Positions 16,345 to 24,837 of a stretch of 64,000 nt of DNA are shown here, piece by piece. The notes beneath the pieces were generated by a model. The model had not been told where the DNA came from, searched no databases, and worked only from the letters and a program-made list of their open reading frames with translations. Source of the DNA: Thermoplasmata archaeon. Lineage in GTDB: Archaea; Thermoplasmatota; Thermoplasmata; Lutacidiplasmatales; UBA184. Location: positions 1-64,000 of the forward strand of contig JASHPK010000060.1 of NCBI GenBank assembly GCA_030038095.1. The letters are read 5' to 3'. The first letter of the stretch is position 1; every line of letters begins with the position of its first letter. The position numbers were made by a program, and so were the translations under genes.

Positions 16345-16640
16345 ATTCTGTGAGCAGGATAGGACCATCGCCGCCAGTTCTGCCGGATTCTATCGGTGGT
16401 AGGCACATTTTGTCCCAGTTCCGTCCGCTTCCTGCGAGACCGCGGAGGCCCGGCGGTCGACCGAGCGAACGTCTCCCGGGAACGTCGCAACGACTCCGGT
16501 GGGTGGAGCGCGAGACGCCGCTCCGAACGCCGGGTCGCTCTTCCCGTTGAGCGCGTCGCTCACGACCTTCGGGAACTCCAATCGTCGCTGCCGATACCTT
16601 CGGTAGACGCTGACGAGAAGCGGGAGGGTCTTAGCGCCTA
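16345..16640. other. Divergent intergenic region, no gene recognised
   Basis: About 300 bases between the ABC operon promoter and the eS8 promoter. The first 60 bases have more A and T than the surroundings. Short open frames on both strands lack promoters and recognisable content. No SRP RNA, RNase P RNA or tRNA features are seen. It could hold upstream regulatory sites for the ABC operon. Confidence 0.5.
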
Positions 16641-16643
16641 AAC

Positions 16644-16652
16644 GTCATATAG
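16644..16652 (+). promoter_or_regulatory. TATA-like box for the eS8-SRP19-GPN operon
   Basis: catatagag lies 35-43 bases before ATG 16687; transcription would start about 10 bases before the gene. Confidence 0.55.
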
Positions 16653-16686
16653 AGTACCCCGCTCGCACGGACCCTCCGGCGAGCCC

Positions 16687-17085
16687 ATGGGAACCTGGCA
16701 AGGACGTTCACGACGCAAGCGCACCGGGGGCCGGCTGCGGCCCCTGCGCAAGAAACGCCGGTTCGAGATCGCGCGCGAGCTCCAGACCGCCACCCTGGGC
16801 GCGGGCACGGTGAAGACCTACCGGGTCCGGGGGGGGAACCGGAAGCTCCGCGTGCTGACGACCCAGACGATCAACGTCTTCGATCCGGCGACGAAGACGA
16901 TGCAGAAGGCGAAGATCGTCACCGTGCGGGAGAACCCGGCGAACCCGAACTACGTGCAACGGAACATCATCACGAAGGGTGCGATCCTCGAGACCGACCT
17001 CGGGCTCGTGAAGGTGCGCTCCCGCCCCGGTCAGGACGGGATCTTGAACGGGGTCCGAGTCGCCGCCCCGGCGCGCGCGGCGTGA
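16687..17085 (+). CDS. rps8e: Ribosomal protein eS8
   Basis: A 132-residue component of the small ribosomal subunit found in archaea and eukaryotes. The opening GTWQGRSRRKRTGG and the block NPANPNYVQRNIITKGAI are characteristic. It is followed 19 bases later by SRP19 and then a GPN GTPase, all on one strand. Confidence 0.96.
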   Translation: MGTWQGRSRRKRTGGRLRPLRKKRRFEIARELQTATLGAGTVKTYRVRGGNRKLRVLTTQTINVFDPATKTMQKAKIVTVRENPANPNYVQRNIITKGAILETDLGLVKVRSRPGQDGILNGVRVAAPARAA

Positions 17086-17104
17086 GGCGGGGCCCTCGCG
17101 GCCG

Positions 17105-17404
17105 ATGCCGGACCACTTCTTCGTCTATCCCGCGTATCTCGGCCGGGGGTTGAGCCGGCGCGACGGTCGGCGCCTCCCCGCGAACCTCGCGATCGTGGAC
17201 GTGACCAGCGAGGAGATCGTGCAGGCCGCGAAGCGTCTCGGCTACCGGGCGGAGGTCGAGGAGGCGAAGCAGTACCCCCGCCAGTTCTTCACGTATGCTG
17301 GACGCGTGAAGGTCACGAAGAAGGCGGGCGTCACGAAGGCGCGATTCCTCAAGGCCGTCGCGACCGAGCTTGCCCGCCAGCGGACCGCCGCCGGGAAGAA
17401 GTAG
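17105..17404 (+). CDS. srp19: Signal recognition particle protein SRP19
   Basis: Binds helices 6 and 8 of SRP RNA so that SRP54 can load; part of membrane-protein targeting. The 99 residues match the archaeal family. The N-terminal VYPAYLGRGLSRRDGRRLP, the mid part with YPRQFFTYAGRVKV and the basic C-terminal helix are typical. It ends directly against the GPN GTPase start. Confidence 0.95.
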   Translation: MPDHFFVYPAYLGRGLSRRDGRRLPANLAIVDVTSEEIVQAAKRLGYRAEVEEAKQYPRQFFTYAGRVKVTKKAGVTKARFLKAVATELARQRTAAGKK

Positions 17405-18196
17405 ATGGAGGAGCCGGGGACCGTCTACTTCACCGGCACCGCGGGCGCCGGCAAGACCACGTACGTCCGGGCGTTCGCCCAGTGGATGCAGTCCGCCGGC
17501 TACGACGCCGTGGTCGTGAACCTCGATCCAGGCAACGAGGGCTCCGAGTTCGAGCCCGACGTCGACATCCGCGAGTGGGTGCGGCTCACCGACCTCCAGG
17601 ACGAGTACGGGCTCGGCCCGAACGGCGCCCAGGTCGCGGCGGCCGACATGATCGCCCTCAAGATCTTCGAGGTGAAGCAGGCGGTCCAGGAGCTGAAGAC
17701 CGACTACGTGCTGGTCGACACACCGGGCCAGATCGAGCTCTTCGCCTTCCGCGAGGCCTCGAAGGCGATCGTCGATGCGCTGAGTGGGGACCGGTCGGTC
17801 ATCGCCTTCCTCTTCGACCCCGCGCTCGCGCGGAACCCGGCGGGGTTCGTCTCCCTGCTCATGCTGAGCGCGACCGTCGAGTTTCGCTTCCGTCTCCCGA
17901 TGGTCAACCTGCTCTCGAAGGCGGACGTGCTCACCCCGGACCAGCTCGCGGAGATCGCCGGCTGGTCGGACGACCCCAGCCAGCTCTACGAGGCGGTCTC
18001 GCGCGACACGCCCACCCCCGACGTGCAGCTGTCGACCGAGCTGTTCCGGGCGATCGAGACGATGGGCCCGTTGGTCGGGCTCGTCCCGACCTCCGCGAAG
18101 GAGGGGACGGGCCTTGACGCGTTCTACGAGTCGTGCCAGCGGGTCTTCGGGGGCGGTGAGGACCTGGAGCCGTCGCACGCCCCGACGAGCGAGTGA
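17405..18196 (+). CDS. GPN-loop GTPase
   Basis: A 263-residue homodimeric GTPase of the GPN family, linked in eukaryotes to RNA polymerase II assembly; the archaeal role is uncertain. Walker A GTAGAGKTT lies at about 10-18, the GPN loop GLGPNGA near residue 77, DTPGQIELF is G3 and SKAD is G4. The ATG comes directly after the SRP19 stop, so expression is coupled. The acidic tail is short. Confidence 0.94.
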   Translation: MEEPGTVYFTGTAGAGKTTYVRAFAQWMQSAGYDAVVVNLDPGNEGSEFEPDVDIREWVRLTDLQDEYGLGPNGAQVAAADMIALKIFEVKQAVQELKTDYVLVDTPGQIELFAFREASKAIVDALSGDRSVIAFLFDPALARNPAGFVSLLMLSATVEFRFRLPMVNLLSKADVLTPDQLAEIAGWSDDPSQLYEAVSRDTPTPDVQLSTELFRAIETMGPLVGLVPTSAKEGTGLDAFYESCQRVFGGGEDLEPSHAPTSE

Positions 18197-18209
18197 GCCT
18201 TCGGTCCGC

Positions 18210-18512
18210 TCAGCCCTCGGTGAAGAAGAGCCCCATGCCGGCCGACGCGGCCTCCTCTTCCTCCTTGAACTTCGCGTAGAGCGGATCCGCTTCCGTGGGT
18301 GGCAGCTTCGGGCCGACCTTCCCGACCAGCTCCTCGGCGCGCCGGACCGCCTCCCCCGAACCCTCGATCAGGACGTAGATCCGGTCGGAAGGTCCCCCGA
18401 GGGCGCCGGCCTCCCGGAGCTTCTGGCTCTGGCGCGAGAGCACGTCGTCCTTGAGGGCGGCGTCGAGCTCACCGCGCTTCGCCGAAGGGACCGAGAACAG
18501 GATCCACGCCAT
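18210..18512 (-). CDS. Uncharacterised small protein
   Basis: A 100-residue soluble protein with mixed alpha/beta character (MAWILFSVPSAKRGE, RIYVLIEGS) and an acidic C-terminus, DPLYAKFKEEEEA. I do not recognise the family. ATG 18512 lies 21-29 bases after the TATA-like box cttatagcg (minus strand, 18533-18541), good evidence for a leaderless start. Divergent from the TraB gene, convergent with the GPN GTPase. Confidence 0.7.
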   Translation of the reverse strand: MAWILFSVPSAKRGELDAALKDDVLSRQSQKLREAGALGGPSDRIYVLIEGSGEAVRRAEELVGKVGPKLPPTEADPLYAKFKEEEEAASAGMGLFFTEG

Positions 18513-18532
18513 CGGCAGCGCGGACCCCGCCC

Positions 18533-18541
18533 CGCTATAAG
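18533..18541 (-). promoter_or_regulatory. TATA-like box for the 100-residue protein
   Basis: cttatagcg on the minus strand, 21-29 bases before ATG 18512. Confidence 0.6.
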
Positions 18542-18609
18542 GGGGTTGTGCGGCCGGGCGAGCGCGCTGGGACCGACGCTCATTTAGGAGAGCGGTCGTC
18601 GAACTATCC

Positions 18610-19329
18610 GTGTACGCCCGGACGAACGAGGCGCCGGTGCTCCTCCTCGGAGCGGCCCACGTGGTCGATCTCGCGGGACCGCTGCGGGAGGTCCTCGAGG
18701 GCCGACCGCTCGATGGGGTCGCCGTGGAGCTCGACGCCGAGCGCGCCGCGGCCCTCTTCGCCCCCGACGGGGCCCGGCCCCGACCCGCGGGAGCTCCGCT
18801 GTTCGCCCGGCTCTGGGCGACGATCCAGCGTCGCCTGGGGGCCGAGATCGGAGGCGGGGTTCCCGGTGAGGAGATGAAGGTCGCCGCCGCGGTCGCGAGG
18901 GAGCGGGCGCTCCCGGTCTTCCTCATCGACGACCCGATCCGGACGACCCTCGTCCAGCTCGTCCGCACGCTGCCGTTCAAGGAGCGGGTCCTCCTCCTCG
19001 CGAGCGCGGTCGTCGGACTCTTCCTGCCCTCCCGAGTAGTGGCGAAGGAGATGGACCGCTACTCCGAGTCGCCCGAGGCGTACACGGAGGAGCTCCGGAC
19101 GGCGAGCCCGACCCTCGCGCGGGTGCTGCTGGACGACCGGAACGAGCACATGGCCGCCCGCCTCGCCGAGTTGCGGGGACGCGGGTACGGCCGGATCGCC
19201 GTGGTCGTGGGCGATGCCCACGTCCCGGGGCTCGCTTCCGCGTTGCGCCGCCGGGGCGTGCCGGTCGAATCGATCTCGTTCCGGGAGCTGCGGGCGGCGG
19301 CTACAGCACCGTCCCCTCGCCCTCCGTGA
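18610..19329 (+). CDS. TraB/PrgY-family protein
   Basis: A 239-residue protein of the TraB superfamily, distantly related to TIKI-type metalloproteases; its substrate in archaea is unknown. Family motifs in order: LLGAAHVV at the N-terminus, GGGVPGEEM near residue 85, DRNEHMA near residue 176 and VVVGDAHVPGL near 200. One hydrophobic stretch (LLLASAVVGLFLP) may touch the membrane. GTG 18610 follows an A/T-rich box (catttagga, 18580-18588) at leaderless spacing. The 3' end overlaps the convergent mrp gene by 29 bases. Confidence 0.82.
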   Translation: MYARTNEAPVLLLGAAHVVDLAGPLREVLEGRPLDGVAVELDAERAAALFAPDGARPRPAGAPLFARLWATIQRRLGAEIGGGVPGEEMKVAAAVARERALPVFLIDDPIRTTLVQLVRTLPFKERVLLLASAVVGLFLPSRVVAKEMDRYSESPEAYTEELRTASPTLARVLLDDRNEHMAARLAELRGRGYGRIAVVVGDAHVPGLASALRRRGVPVESISFRELRAAATAPSPRPP

Positions 19330-20173
19330 TCTCACCGACCGCCCGAACGAACGCGTCGGTGAGGGCGGAGACCTCGGGGGACGTGAGCTCCTCGAGGCGT
19401 CCGGAGTCCGAGAGCTCGGAGACGTTCGACGCGGCGGCGAGGTGACCGAGGACCGGCAGACCGTACTGCGCGGCGACCCGATCCACGCGGCTCGGGCCGA
19501 AGAGCTCGATCCGCTCTCCGCAGTGCGGGCACCGGACGAAGGCCATGTTCTCCACCACCCCGAGCAGGGGCACGTGGAGGTCCCGGGCCATGTTCATCGC
19601 CTTCTTCACGATCAGCGCGGCCAGGTCCTGCGGCGTGAGCACGAAGACCATCCCGTCGATCGGGATCGTTTGGAAGACCGTGAGCGGCACGTCGCTCGTC
19701 CCGGGAGGCATGTCGATCAGGAGGTAGTCGAGCGAGCCCCAGTGGACGCTGCCGAAGAACTGGGTGATGAGCCGCGTCACGAGGGGTCCGCGCCAGATCA
19801 CGGGCGTCTGCTCGTCCTCGACCATGAACTGCGAGGAGACCACGGCGAGGCCCGTGCGGGAGGTGGCCGGCTCGATCCCTTCCCCGCGGTCGAGGAGGGG
19901 GCCGGTGAGCCCCAGCATCTTCGGGATGGACGGGCCGGTGATGTCGGCGTCCAGGATGCCGACCTTCGATCCCCGGCGCGCGAGCTCGGACGCCAAGAGG
20001 GCGGTCACCGACGACTTACCGACGCCGCCCTTGCCGCTCCCGACGGCGACGACCCGGCGGATCCCCCCCTTGTCCATCCGTTGGAGGACCCCGCGCGGTC
20101 CGGGGCGCGCCACGGGTGCCGACCCGCGCGCCGGTGGGGCCGGCGCGTTTTCGGTCGGGGCCTCCGCGGTCAC
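19301..20173 (-). CDS. mrp: Mrp/NBP35-type Fe-S carrier ATPase
   Basis: A P-loop ATPase that binds and passes on a 4Fe-4S cluster, probably as a homodimer in the cytoplasm; 290 residues. Seen: GSGKGGVGKSS (deviant Walker A), LDADITGPS (switch I region), LLIDMPPGTSD, and the cluster-binding CPHC followed by GERIELFG. A Pro/Ala-rich N-terminal stretch of about 25 residues comes first. GTG 20173 is preferred over GTG 20185 because the TATATA box at 20195-20203 is 22-30 bases away, the leaderless distance. It is not adjacent to the cysteine desulfurase operon but could use its sulfur. Confidence 0.94.
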   Translation of the reverse strand: MTAEAPTENAPAPPARGSAPVARPGPRGVLQRMDKGGIRRVVAVGSGKGGVGKSSVTALLASELARRGSKVGILDADITGPSIPKMLGLTGPLLDRGEGIEPATSRTGLAVVSSQFMVEDEQTPVIWRGPLVTRLITQFFGSVHWGSLDYLLIDMPPGTSDVPLTVFQTIPIDGMVFVLTPQDLAALIVKKAMNMARDLHVPLLGVVENMAFVRCPHCGERIELFGPSRVDRVAAQYGLPVLGHLAAASNVSELSDSGRLEELTSPEVSALTDAFVRAVGEITEGEGTVL

Positions 20174-20194
20174 ACCGCGAACCACGGGGCGGCG

Positions 20195-20203
20195 CTATAT
20201 AAC
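20195..20203. promoter_or_regulatory. Shared bidirectional TATA box (mrp and acyl-CoA synthetase)
   Basis: ctatataac is nearly symmetric. On the minus strand it lies 22-30 bases before GTG 20173 (mrp). On the plus strand it lies 37-45 bases before ATG 20240, leaving a short leader that carries a GAGGTC Shine-Dalgarno at 20229-20234. Confidence 0.65.
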
Positions 20204-20239
20204 GGCCGACCGTGACACGACCGTGGTCCGAGGTCGGAA

Positions 20240-22459
20240 ATGACCGTCGGTCGTTCGGCCGAGCTCGAGGAGCTCTTCCAGCCATCGTCGATCGCCGTCA
20301 TCGGCGCGTCGAATCGGCCGAACCGGGTCGGCACGGCGTTGTTCCGGAACATCCTCGAGGCCGGCTACCGCGGCGTCGTCTATCCGGTCAACCCGTCCTG
20401 GAAGAGCGTCTCGGGGGTCCGGTGCTATCCGGACGTCGCCCACCTCCCCGAGGCCCCCGAGCTCGGGATCGTGATCGTCCCCGCGGCGGGGGTGGTCGAG
20501 GAGGTCGACCGCCTCGCCAAGATGGGCACCCGCGGGGTCGTGGTGATCTCTGCCGGGTTCCGGGAGGTGGGGGACGGGGGGGCCCAGCTCGAGGCGGAGG
20601 TGGTCCGCCACACCGAGAAGCACCGAATGAGCCTCGTCGGCCCGAACTGCTTTGGTCTCCTCAACACCGACCCCGAGGTGAGCCTGAACGCGACGTTCAG
20701 TGACACCCTCCCGCCCCGAGGCAACATCGCGTTCGTGTCGCAGAGCGGAGCTCTGTGCGCGGGCATCCTGAGCTACGCCACGGCCGAGCGGATCGGCTTC
20801 TCCCGGTTCGTCTCCGTCGGGAACCGCGCCGGCGTCGACGAGACCGATCTCCTCTTCTCGCTCGGGAAGGACCCGGCCACGAAAGTGATCCTGCTCTACA
20901 TGGAGAGCCTCGTGAGCGGTCGCAAGTTCCTCGAGGTCGCCCGCGAGGTCACGGAGACGAAGCCGGTCCTGATCATCAAGAGCGGCCGCACCCCCGCGGG
21001 GGAGCGGGCCGCGAAGAGCCACACCGGGTCGCTCGCGCTCTCCGGACGCGATCAGCTGTACGACTCGGTCTTCGAGCAGGCGGGGGTGCTCCGCGCGGAA
21101 ACGATCGGGGAGCTCTTCCGGATGGCGAAGTTCTTCTCCTCGGGCATGCGCCTCGACGGCCCGCGACTCGCGATCCTGACCAACTCGGGAGGACCGGGGA
21201 TCGTGGCGGCGGACGCGGCGGTGCGGAACGGCCTCGAGCTGCCGATCCCCTCGGCGATGATGCGGGAAACGCTGCGGGCCCGTCTCCCCTCGATCGCGAC
21301 GGTGCTGAACCCGGTCGACATGACCGCGGAGGTCGGACCCGCGCAGTATCGCGAGGCCCTGAAGACGCTGCTCGACTCGCCGGAGTACCATGGGGCCCTC
21401 GTGATCACGACCCCGGCGCGCCAGCTCACGGCCGAGGCGGTCGCCCAGGCGATCCTCGACGTGAAGATGACGACGAAGAAGCCGGTCGCGGCGTGCATCT
21501 TCGGCCTCTCGGACCTCTCGCGGGAGGTCACCTTCCTCGAGGAGCACGGAGTTCCCACCTACACGTTCCCGGAGGAGGCCGTGCAGGGGCTCGGCGCGCT
21601 CGTCCGCTACCACACCTGGTGGACCCGGCCCCGCACCGAGGTGCGCGCGTTCCCCGTGGACCGGGCCGCGGCGCGACGCGCCATCGCGCGCGCGCAGGCG
21701 AACAACACGCTGCTGCTCTCGCAGGGGAACGCCCGCGCCCTGCTCGAGCCCTACGGCATCTCGTTCCCCCGGGCCCGGTCGGTTCGGACGGCCACGGAGG
21801 CGGTCGCCGCCGCCGAGCAGATCGGCTACCCGGTCGTGCTGAAGGTCGTATCGTCCGAGATCCTGCACAAGACGGAGGCCGGCGGGGTCGCGCTCGGGAT
21901 CAACGACGCGGAAGAGCTCCGCGGGGCGTGGGACCGGATGCAGGAGTCGCTCAAGGAGCGAGCCCCGGGGGTCCGCATCGAGGGGTTCGATGTCGAATCC
22001 GAGATCTCGGGGGGCAAGGAGGTCCTCATCGGCATCCAGCGCGACCCGAGCTTCGGCCCGATCGTCGTCTTCGGGATGGGGGGGATCTACGTCGAGGTCC
22101 TGCGCGACATCACGTTCCGGCTCGCGCCGATCCGCGCGCTGTCGGCCGAGCACATGGTCGAGTCGGTCCGGGGGTTCCCGGTCTTGAAGGGCGTCCGCGG
22201 CGAAGGACCGAGCGACCTCGCGGCGCTCACGGAGGCGATCCAGCGGGTCTCCCAGCTCGCGGTCGATCTTCCCGAGGTTCTCGAGCTCGACCTCAACCCG
22301 ATCCTCGTGCGCGCTCCCGGGAAGGGGGTCGTCGCGGTCGACGCGCGGGTCGTCCTCGCTCCGCCTTCCAAATCGGCACCGTCGCCTTCAGCTCATCGAT
22401 CAGGAACCGCGCTGCCGCGAACGCCTCCGCACGGTGGGGGCACGCGGCGCCGACGATGA
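20240..22459 (+). CDS. acdAB: ADP-forming acetate/acyl-CoA ligase, alpha-beta fusion
   Basis: Converts acyl-CoA, ADP and phosphate to acid, CoA and ATP. The protein has 739 residues in one chain: CoA-binding domain (about 10-150, with GASNRPNRVG), CoA-ligase domains with phosphorylated His261 (KSHTGSLA), then an ATP-grasp beta part from about 500. The conserved end is at VVAVDARVVL; the last about 35 residues are Ser/Pro/Arg-rich and read antisense through moaE. ATG 20240 has a GAGGTC Shine-Dalgarno. With the 2-oxoacid:ferredoxin oxidoreductase nearby it would give ATP from oxo acids. Confidence 0.94.
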   Translation: MTVGRSAELEELFQPSSIAVIGASNRPNRVGTALFRNILEAGYRGVVYPVNPSWKSVSGVRCYPDVAHLPEAPELGIVIVPAAGVVEEVDRLAKMGTRGVVVISAGFREVGDGGAQLEAEVVRHTEKHRMSLVGPNCFGLLNTDPEVSLNATFSDTLPPRGNIAFVSQSGALCAGILSYATAERIGFSRFVSVGNRAGVDETDLLFSLGKDPATKVILLYMESLVSGRKFLEVAREVTETKPVLIIKSGRTPAGERAAKSHTGSLALSGRDQLYDSVFEQAGVLRAETIGELFRMAKFFSSGMRLDGPRLAILTNSGGPGIVAADAAVRNGLELPIPSAMMRETLRARLPSIATVLNPVDMTAEVGPAQYREALKTLLDSPEYHGALVITTPARQLTAEAVAQAILDVKMTTKKPVAACIFGLSDLSREVTFLEEHGVPTYTFPEEAVQGLGALVRYHTWWTRPRTEVRAFPVDRAAARRAIARAQANNTLLLSQGNARALLEPYGISFPRARSVRTATEAVAAAEQIGYPVVLKVVSSEILHKTEAGGVALGINDAEELRGAWDRMQESLKERAPGVRIEGFDVESEISGGKEVLIGIQRDPSFGPIVVFGMGGIYVEVLRDITFRLAPIRALSAEHMVESVRGFPVLKGVRGEGPSDLAALTEAIQRVSQLAVDLPEVLELDLNPILVRAPGKGVVAVDARVVLAPPSKSAPSPSAHRSGTALPRTPPHGGGTRRRR

Positions 22460-22736
22460 CGGAGATCTCGCCGGTCGTCACCCGACCGACGCGATGCCAC
22501 AGCACGATCCGGCGCGCGCCGTAACGGCGCTCGGCCAGCCGTGCGAGATCGCGCAGCGCACGGGCCGCCGGCGCGAGGTGCACGTCGTAGTCGAGCGCGG
22601 CGACCCGGCCGACCCGGCTCCGATCCGGGCGCACGCGACCGGCGAACACCACCATGCCTCCGAGGCCGGGTCCCTCGAGTTCGGCACAGGCCGCCGCGCA
22701 CGAGAGCCGCCGCGGGCTGAGTCGGATGGAGGCCAT
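22293..22736 (-). CDS. moaE: Molybdopterin synthase large subunit MoaE
   Basis: Makes the dithiolene of molybdopterin together with MoaD; 147 residues. Recognisable blocks: GGMVVFAGRVRP, LDYDVHLAPA, IVLWHRVGRV, the EISVIVGAACPHRAEAF region and VPIWKAE, where the active-site Lys lies. After VPIWKAE a tail of about 25 Arg/Pro residues runs antisense into the acyl-CoA ligase gene, an overlap of 167 bases. ATG 22736 overlaps the moaD stop (ATGA). Confidence 0.92.
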   Translation of the reverse strand: MASIRLSPRRLSCAAACAELEGPGLGGMVVFAGRVRPDRSRVGRVAALDYDVHLAPAARALRDLARLAERRYGARRIVLWHRVGRVTTGEISVIVGAACPHRAEAFAAARFLIDELKATVPIWKAERGRPARRPRRPPSRERARGSG

Positions 22737-22993
22737 CAACCCCCTCCGTAGGGCGGGTGGACGGCGAACTCATCGCCCGGGCGTACCCGTCGCGCGAGCC
22801 GGGTGAGAAGCTCGTCGTTCAGGAGGAATCGGCTCACGCGGAGGGTGGGGGCGAGTCGCGGATGGGCTCGCGCGAGCGCGTGGACGAGATCCCGGGCCGC
22901 GAGCCCTTCGGGGGGGACTGGCCAGCGGAGGGCGGCCGTGCCGGCGGCCTCACGCGCGGGCCCGAACAGCCGTACCGTCGCGTCCGGGGGCAT
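22736..22993 (-). CDS. moaD: Molybdopterin synthase sulfur-carrier subunit MoaD
   Basis: A ubiquitin-like sulfur carrier of 85 residues ending in PPYGGG; the terminal Gly is adenylated and thiocarboxylated. Coupled to moaE by an ATGA overlap. I chose ATG 22993: a box (gcttagacg, minus strand, near 23016-23024) lies at leaderless distance. An in-frame start at 23029 would add 12 residues. moeA lies at 60.7 kb; the genes for the first steps (moaA, moaC) are not in the window. Confidence 0.9.
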   Translation of the reverse strand: MPPDATVRLFGPAREAAGTAALRWPVPPEGLAARDLVHALARAHPRLAPTLRVSRFLLNDELLTRLARRVRPGDEFAVHPPYGGG

Positions 22994-23056
22994 AGACGGG
23001 CCCACGGAGCGCGTGTCACGTCTAAGCATTGCGCCCGATGCCGCGCGCCCCTAACC

Positions 23057-23066
23057 GATTAATACG
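23057..23066 (+). promoter_or_regulatory. TATA-like box for the 2-oxoacid:ferredoxin oxidoreductase operon
   Basis: gattaatacg lies 20-29 bases before ATG 23086 and is the only A/T-rich block in the gap. Confidence 0.65.
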
Positions 23067-23085
23067 CTCGTCCCCTCGAAGAGCA

Positions 23086-24837
23086 ATGGCTGAGATCGTC
23101 GTGCGGCTGGGAGGTCAGGCCGGCGACGGTATCGCATCGATCGGCGAGTCGATCGCCCGCTCGTTCTCGCGGATGGGCCTGCACGTCTTCGGGGTCAACG
23201 CCTACCAGTCGGTGATCCGGGGTGGCCACGTTTGGTTCGGCGCCCGGGCGTCCGACGCACGGGTCTACTCCCAGGGAGACGGGACCGACGTCCTGGTCGC
23301 GCTCGATCGACAGACGTTCGACGTCCACAGCCCGGGGATCCGCCCGGGGGGCACCGTGGTGTACGACGCGGAGAAGTTCTCCATCGCCGACAACGAGGTG
23401 CCGGTCGGCGTCCAGGCCCTGAATGTTCCCGCGCTCAAGATCGCCCGGAAGTACACGAGCGCCTCGGTCCTGCAGAACGCGCCGGGCCTCGGGGCCGCCG
23501 CCTACCTCGCCGGGATCCCGCTCGAGGTCCTCCACAAGCAGCTCTCGGACTCGTTCGGCCGGAAGGCCGGGGACGTCGCGAACTGGAACCTCGGTGCGAG
23601 CCGGGACGGGTACGAGTTCGCCTCCCAGCACGCGAGCGTGAGCGAAGCTGCCCCGAAAGCGCGCGGTCCGGCGAAGCTGCTCATGACCGGCAACCAGGCG
23701 ATCGCGCTCGGAGCCGCGGCGGCCGGCTGCAAGTTCCTCGCCCAGTACCCCATGACCCCGGCCTCGAGCGTGATGCACTGGATGGCGGCCCACTCCCGGG
23801 ACGTCGGGGTCGTCGTGAAGCAGGCCGAGGACGAGCTCGCCGCGATCAACATGGCGATCGGGGCGTCGTTCGGAGGGGTGCGGTCCATGACGGCCACGAG
23901 CGGCGGCGGGTTCGCCCTCATGGTCGAGGCGCTCGGGATGGCCGGGATGACCGAGACCCCGGTCGTCGTGGTCGAGGCCCAGCGGTCCGGTCCATCGACC
24001 GGTTTGCCGACCAAGACGGAGCAGGGCGATCTGAACATGATGCTCGGGGCGGGCCAGGGCGAGTTCCCGCGCGCGATCCTCGCGCCGTCGAACCCCGCCG
24101 AGGCCTACCGGCTGACGATCCGCGCCTTCGAGCTCGCCGAGGCCTGGCAGGTGCCGGTCCTGGTCGCGAGCGACTTCCACCTCTCCGAGAGCCTGATGAC
24201 GGTCGACCGGGACGAGATCGACCTCAACGTGACGATTCCCTCGCTCGAGACCGTCCAGCCCGACGGCCACGACTACAAGCGCTACCAGCTCACGACGACC
24301 GGGGTCTCGCCCCGGGCCCTTCCGGGCCAGCCGGGCCTGCAGTTCGTCGCGGGGTCCGATGAGCACGACGAGAAGGGTCACCTCATCTCGGACATCCACT
24401 CAGGTCTGCCCGTGTTCATCACGATGCGACAGGAGATGATGGACAAGCGGATGCGCAAGCTCCACGGGCTTGTTTCGGCGGCGGATCCCCCGATCCTCGA
24501 GGGCCCCTCCGCCTCCGAGCTCACGTTCGTCGCCTGGGGGTCGACCGTCGGGGCGGTGCGAGACGCGATGCGCCTGCTCGCGGCCCAAGGGCGAGCCACG
24601 AACCTCCTGTGGTTCCCGACCGTGTACCCGCTCGATGGCGACCGGGTGCGGGCGATGATCGAGAAGGCGACGCGGACGCTCCTCGTGGAGGCGAACTACT
24701 CCGGCCAGTTCGGCCGCCTGTTGCGCGCGGAGGCGGGGGTGCACCTCTCCGAGCGCTTCCTCAAGTATGATGGCGAGCCTTTCAGCCCGCATGCGATCGT
24801 CGCGCGGGCGCTCGAGGTGATCCGACATGGCGGATAG
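23086..24837 (+). CDS. korA: 2-oxoacid:ferredoxin oxidoreductase, fused gamma-alpha subunit
   Basis: Oxidises 2-oxo acids to acyl-CoA and reduces ferredoxin, with the beta subunit. The 583 residues start with the gamma domain (about 1-190, RLGGQAGDGI at the N-terminus), then the alpha domain (from about 205, with MTGNQAIALGAA and YPMTPASS) and the C-terminal transketolase-like domain. The fusion order is that of KorA/two-subunit OFORs. ATG 23086 is set by the box at 23057. Overlaps korB by 11 bases. The substrate (pyruvate, oxoglutarate or broad) cannot be assigned from sequence alone. Confidence 0.94.
   Translation: MAEIVVRLGGQAGDGIASIGESIARSFSRMGLHVFGVNAYQSVIRGGHVWFGARASDARVYSQGDGTDVLVALDRQTFDVHSPGIRPGGTVVYDAEKFSIADNEVPVGVQALNVPALKIARKYTSASVLQNAPGLGAAAYLAGIPLEVLHKQLSDSFGRKAGDVANWNLGASRDGYEFASQHASVSEAAPKARGPAKLLMTGNQAIALGAAAAGCKFLAQYPMTPASSVMHWMAAHSRDVGVVVKQAEDELAAINMAIGASFGGVRSMTATSGGGFALMVEALGMAGMTETPVVVVEAQRSGPSTGLPTKTEQGDLNMMLGAGQGEFPRAILAPSNPAEAYRLTIRAFELAEAWQVPVLVASDFHLSESLMTVDRDEIDLNVTIPSLETVQPDGHDYKRYQLTTTGVSPRALPGQPGLQFVAGSDEHDEKGHLISDIHSGLPVFITMRQEMMDKRMRKLHGLVSAADPPILEGPSASELTFVAWGSTVGAVRDAMRLLAAQGRATNLLWFPTVYPLDGDRVRAMIEKATRTLLVEANYSGQFGRLLRAEAGVHLSERFLKYDGEPFSPHAIVARALEVIRHGG

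Noticed and set aside
13397-16402. A 1001-codon plus-strand open frame
   Set aside because: It is antisense to the four-gene operon and has low-complexity Arg/Ser/Pro/Gly composition typical of high-GC shadows.
16396-16641. An 81-codon open frame in the gap before eS8
   Set aside because: No promoter box at the right distance and no recognisable sequence; a competing minus frame exists in the same place.
16303-16686. Possible SRP RNA or RNase P RNA gene
   Set aside because: The expected conserved core motifs of either RNA are not visible.
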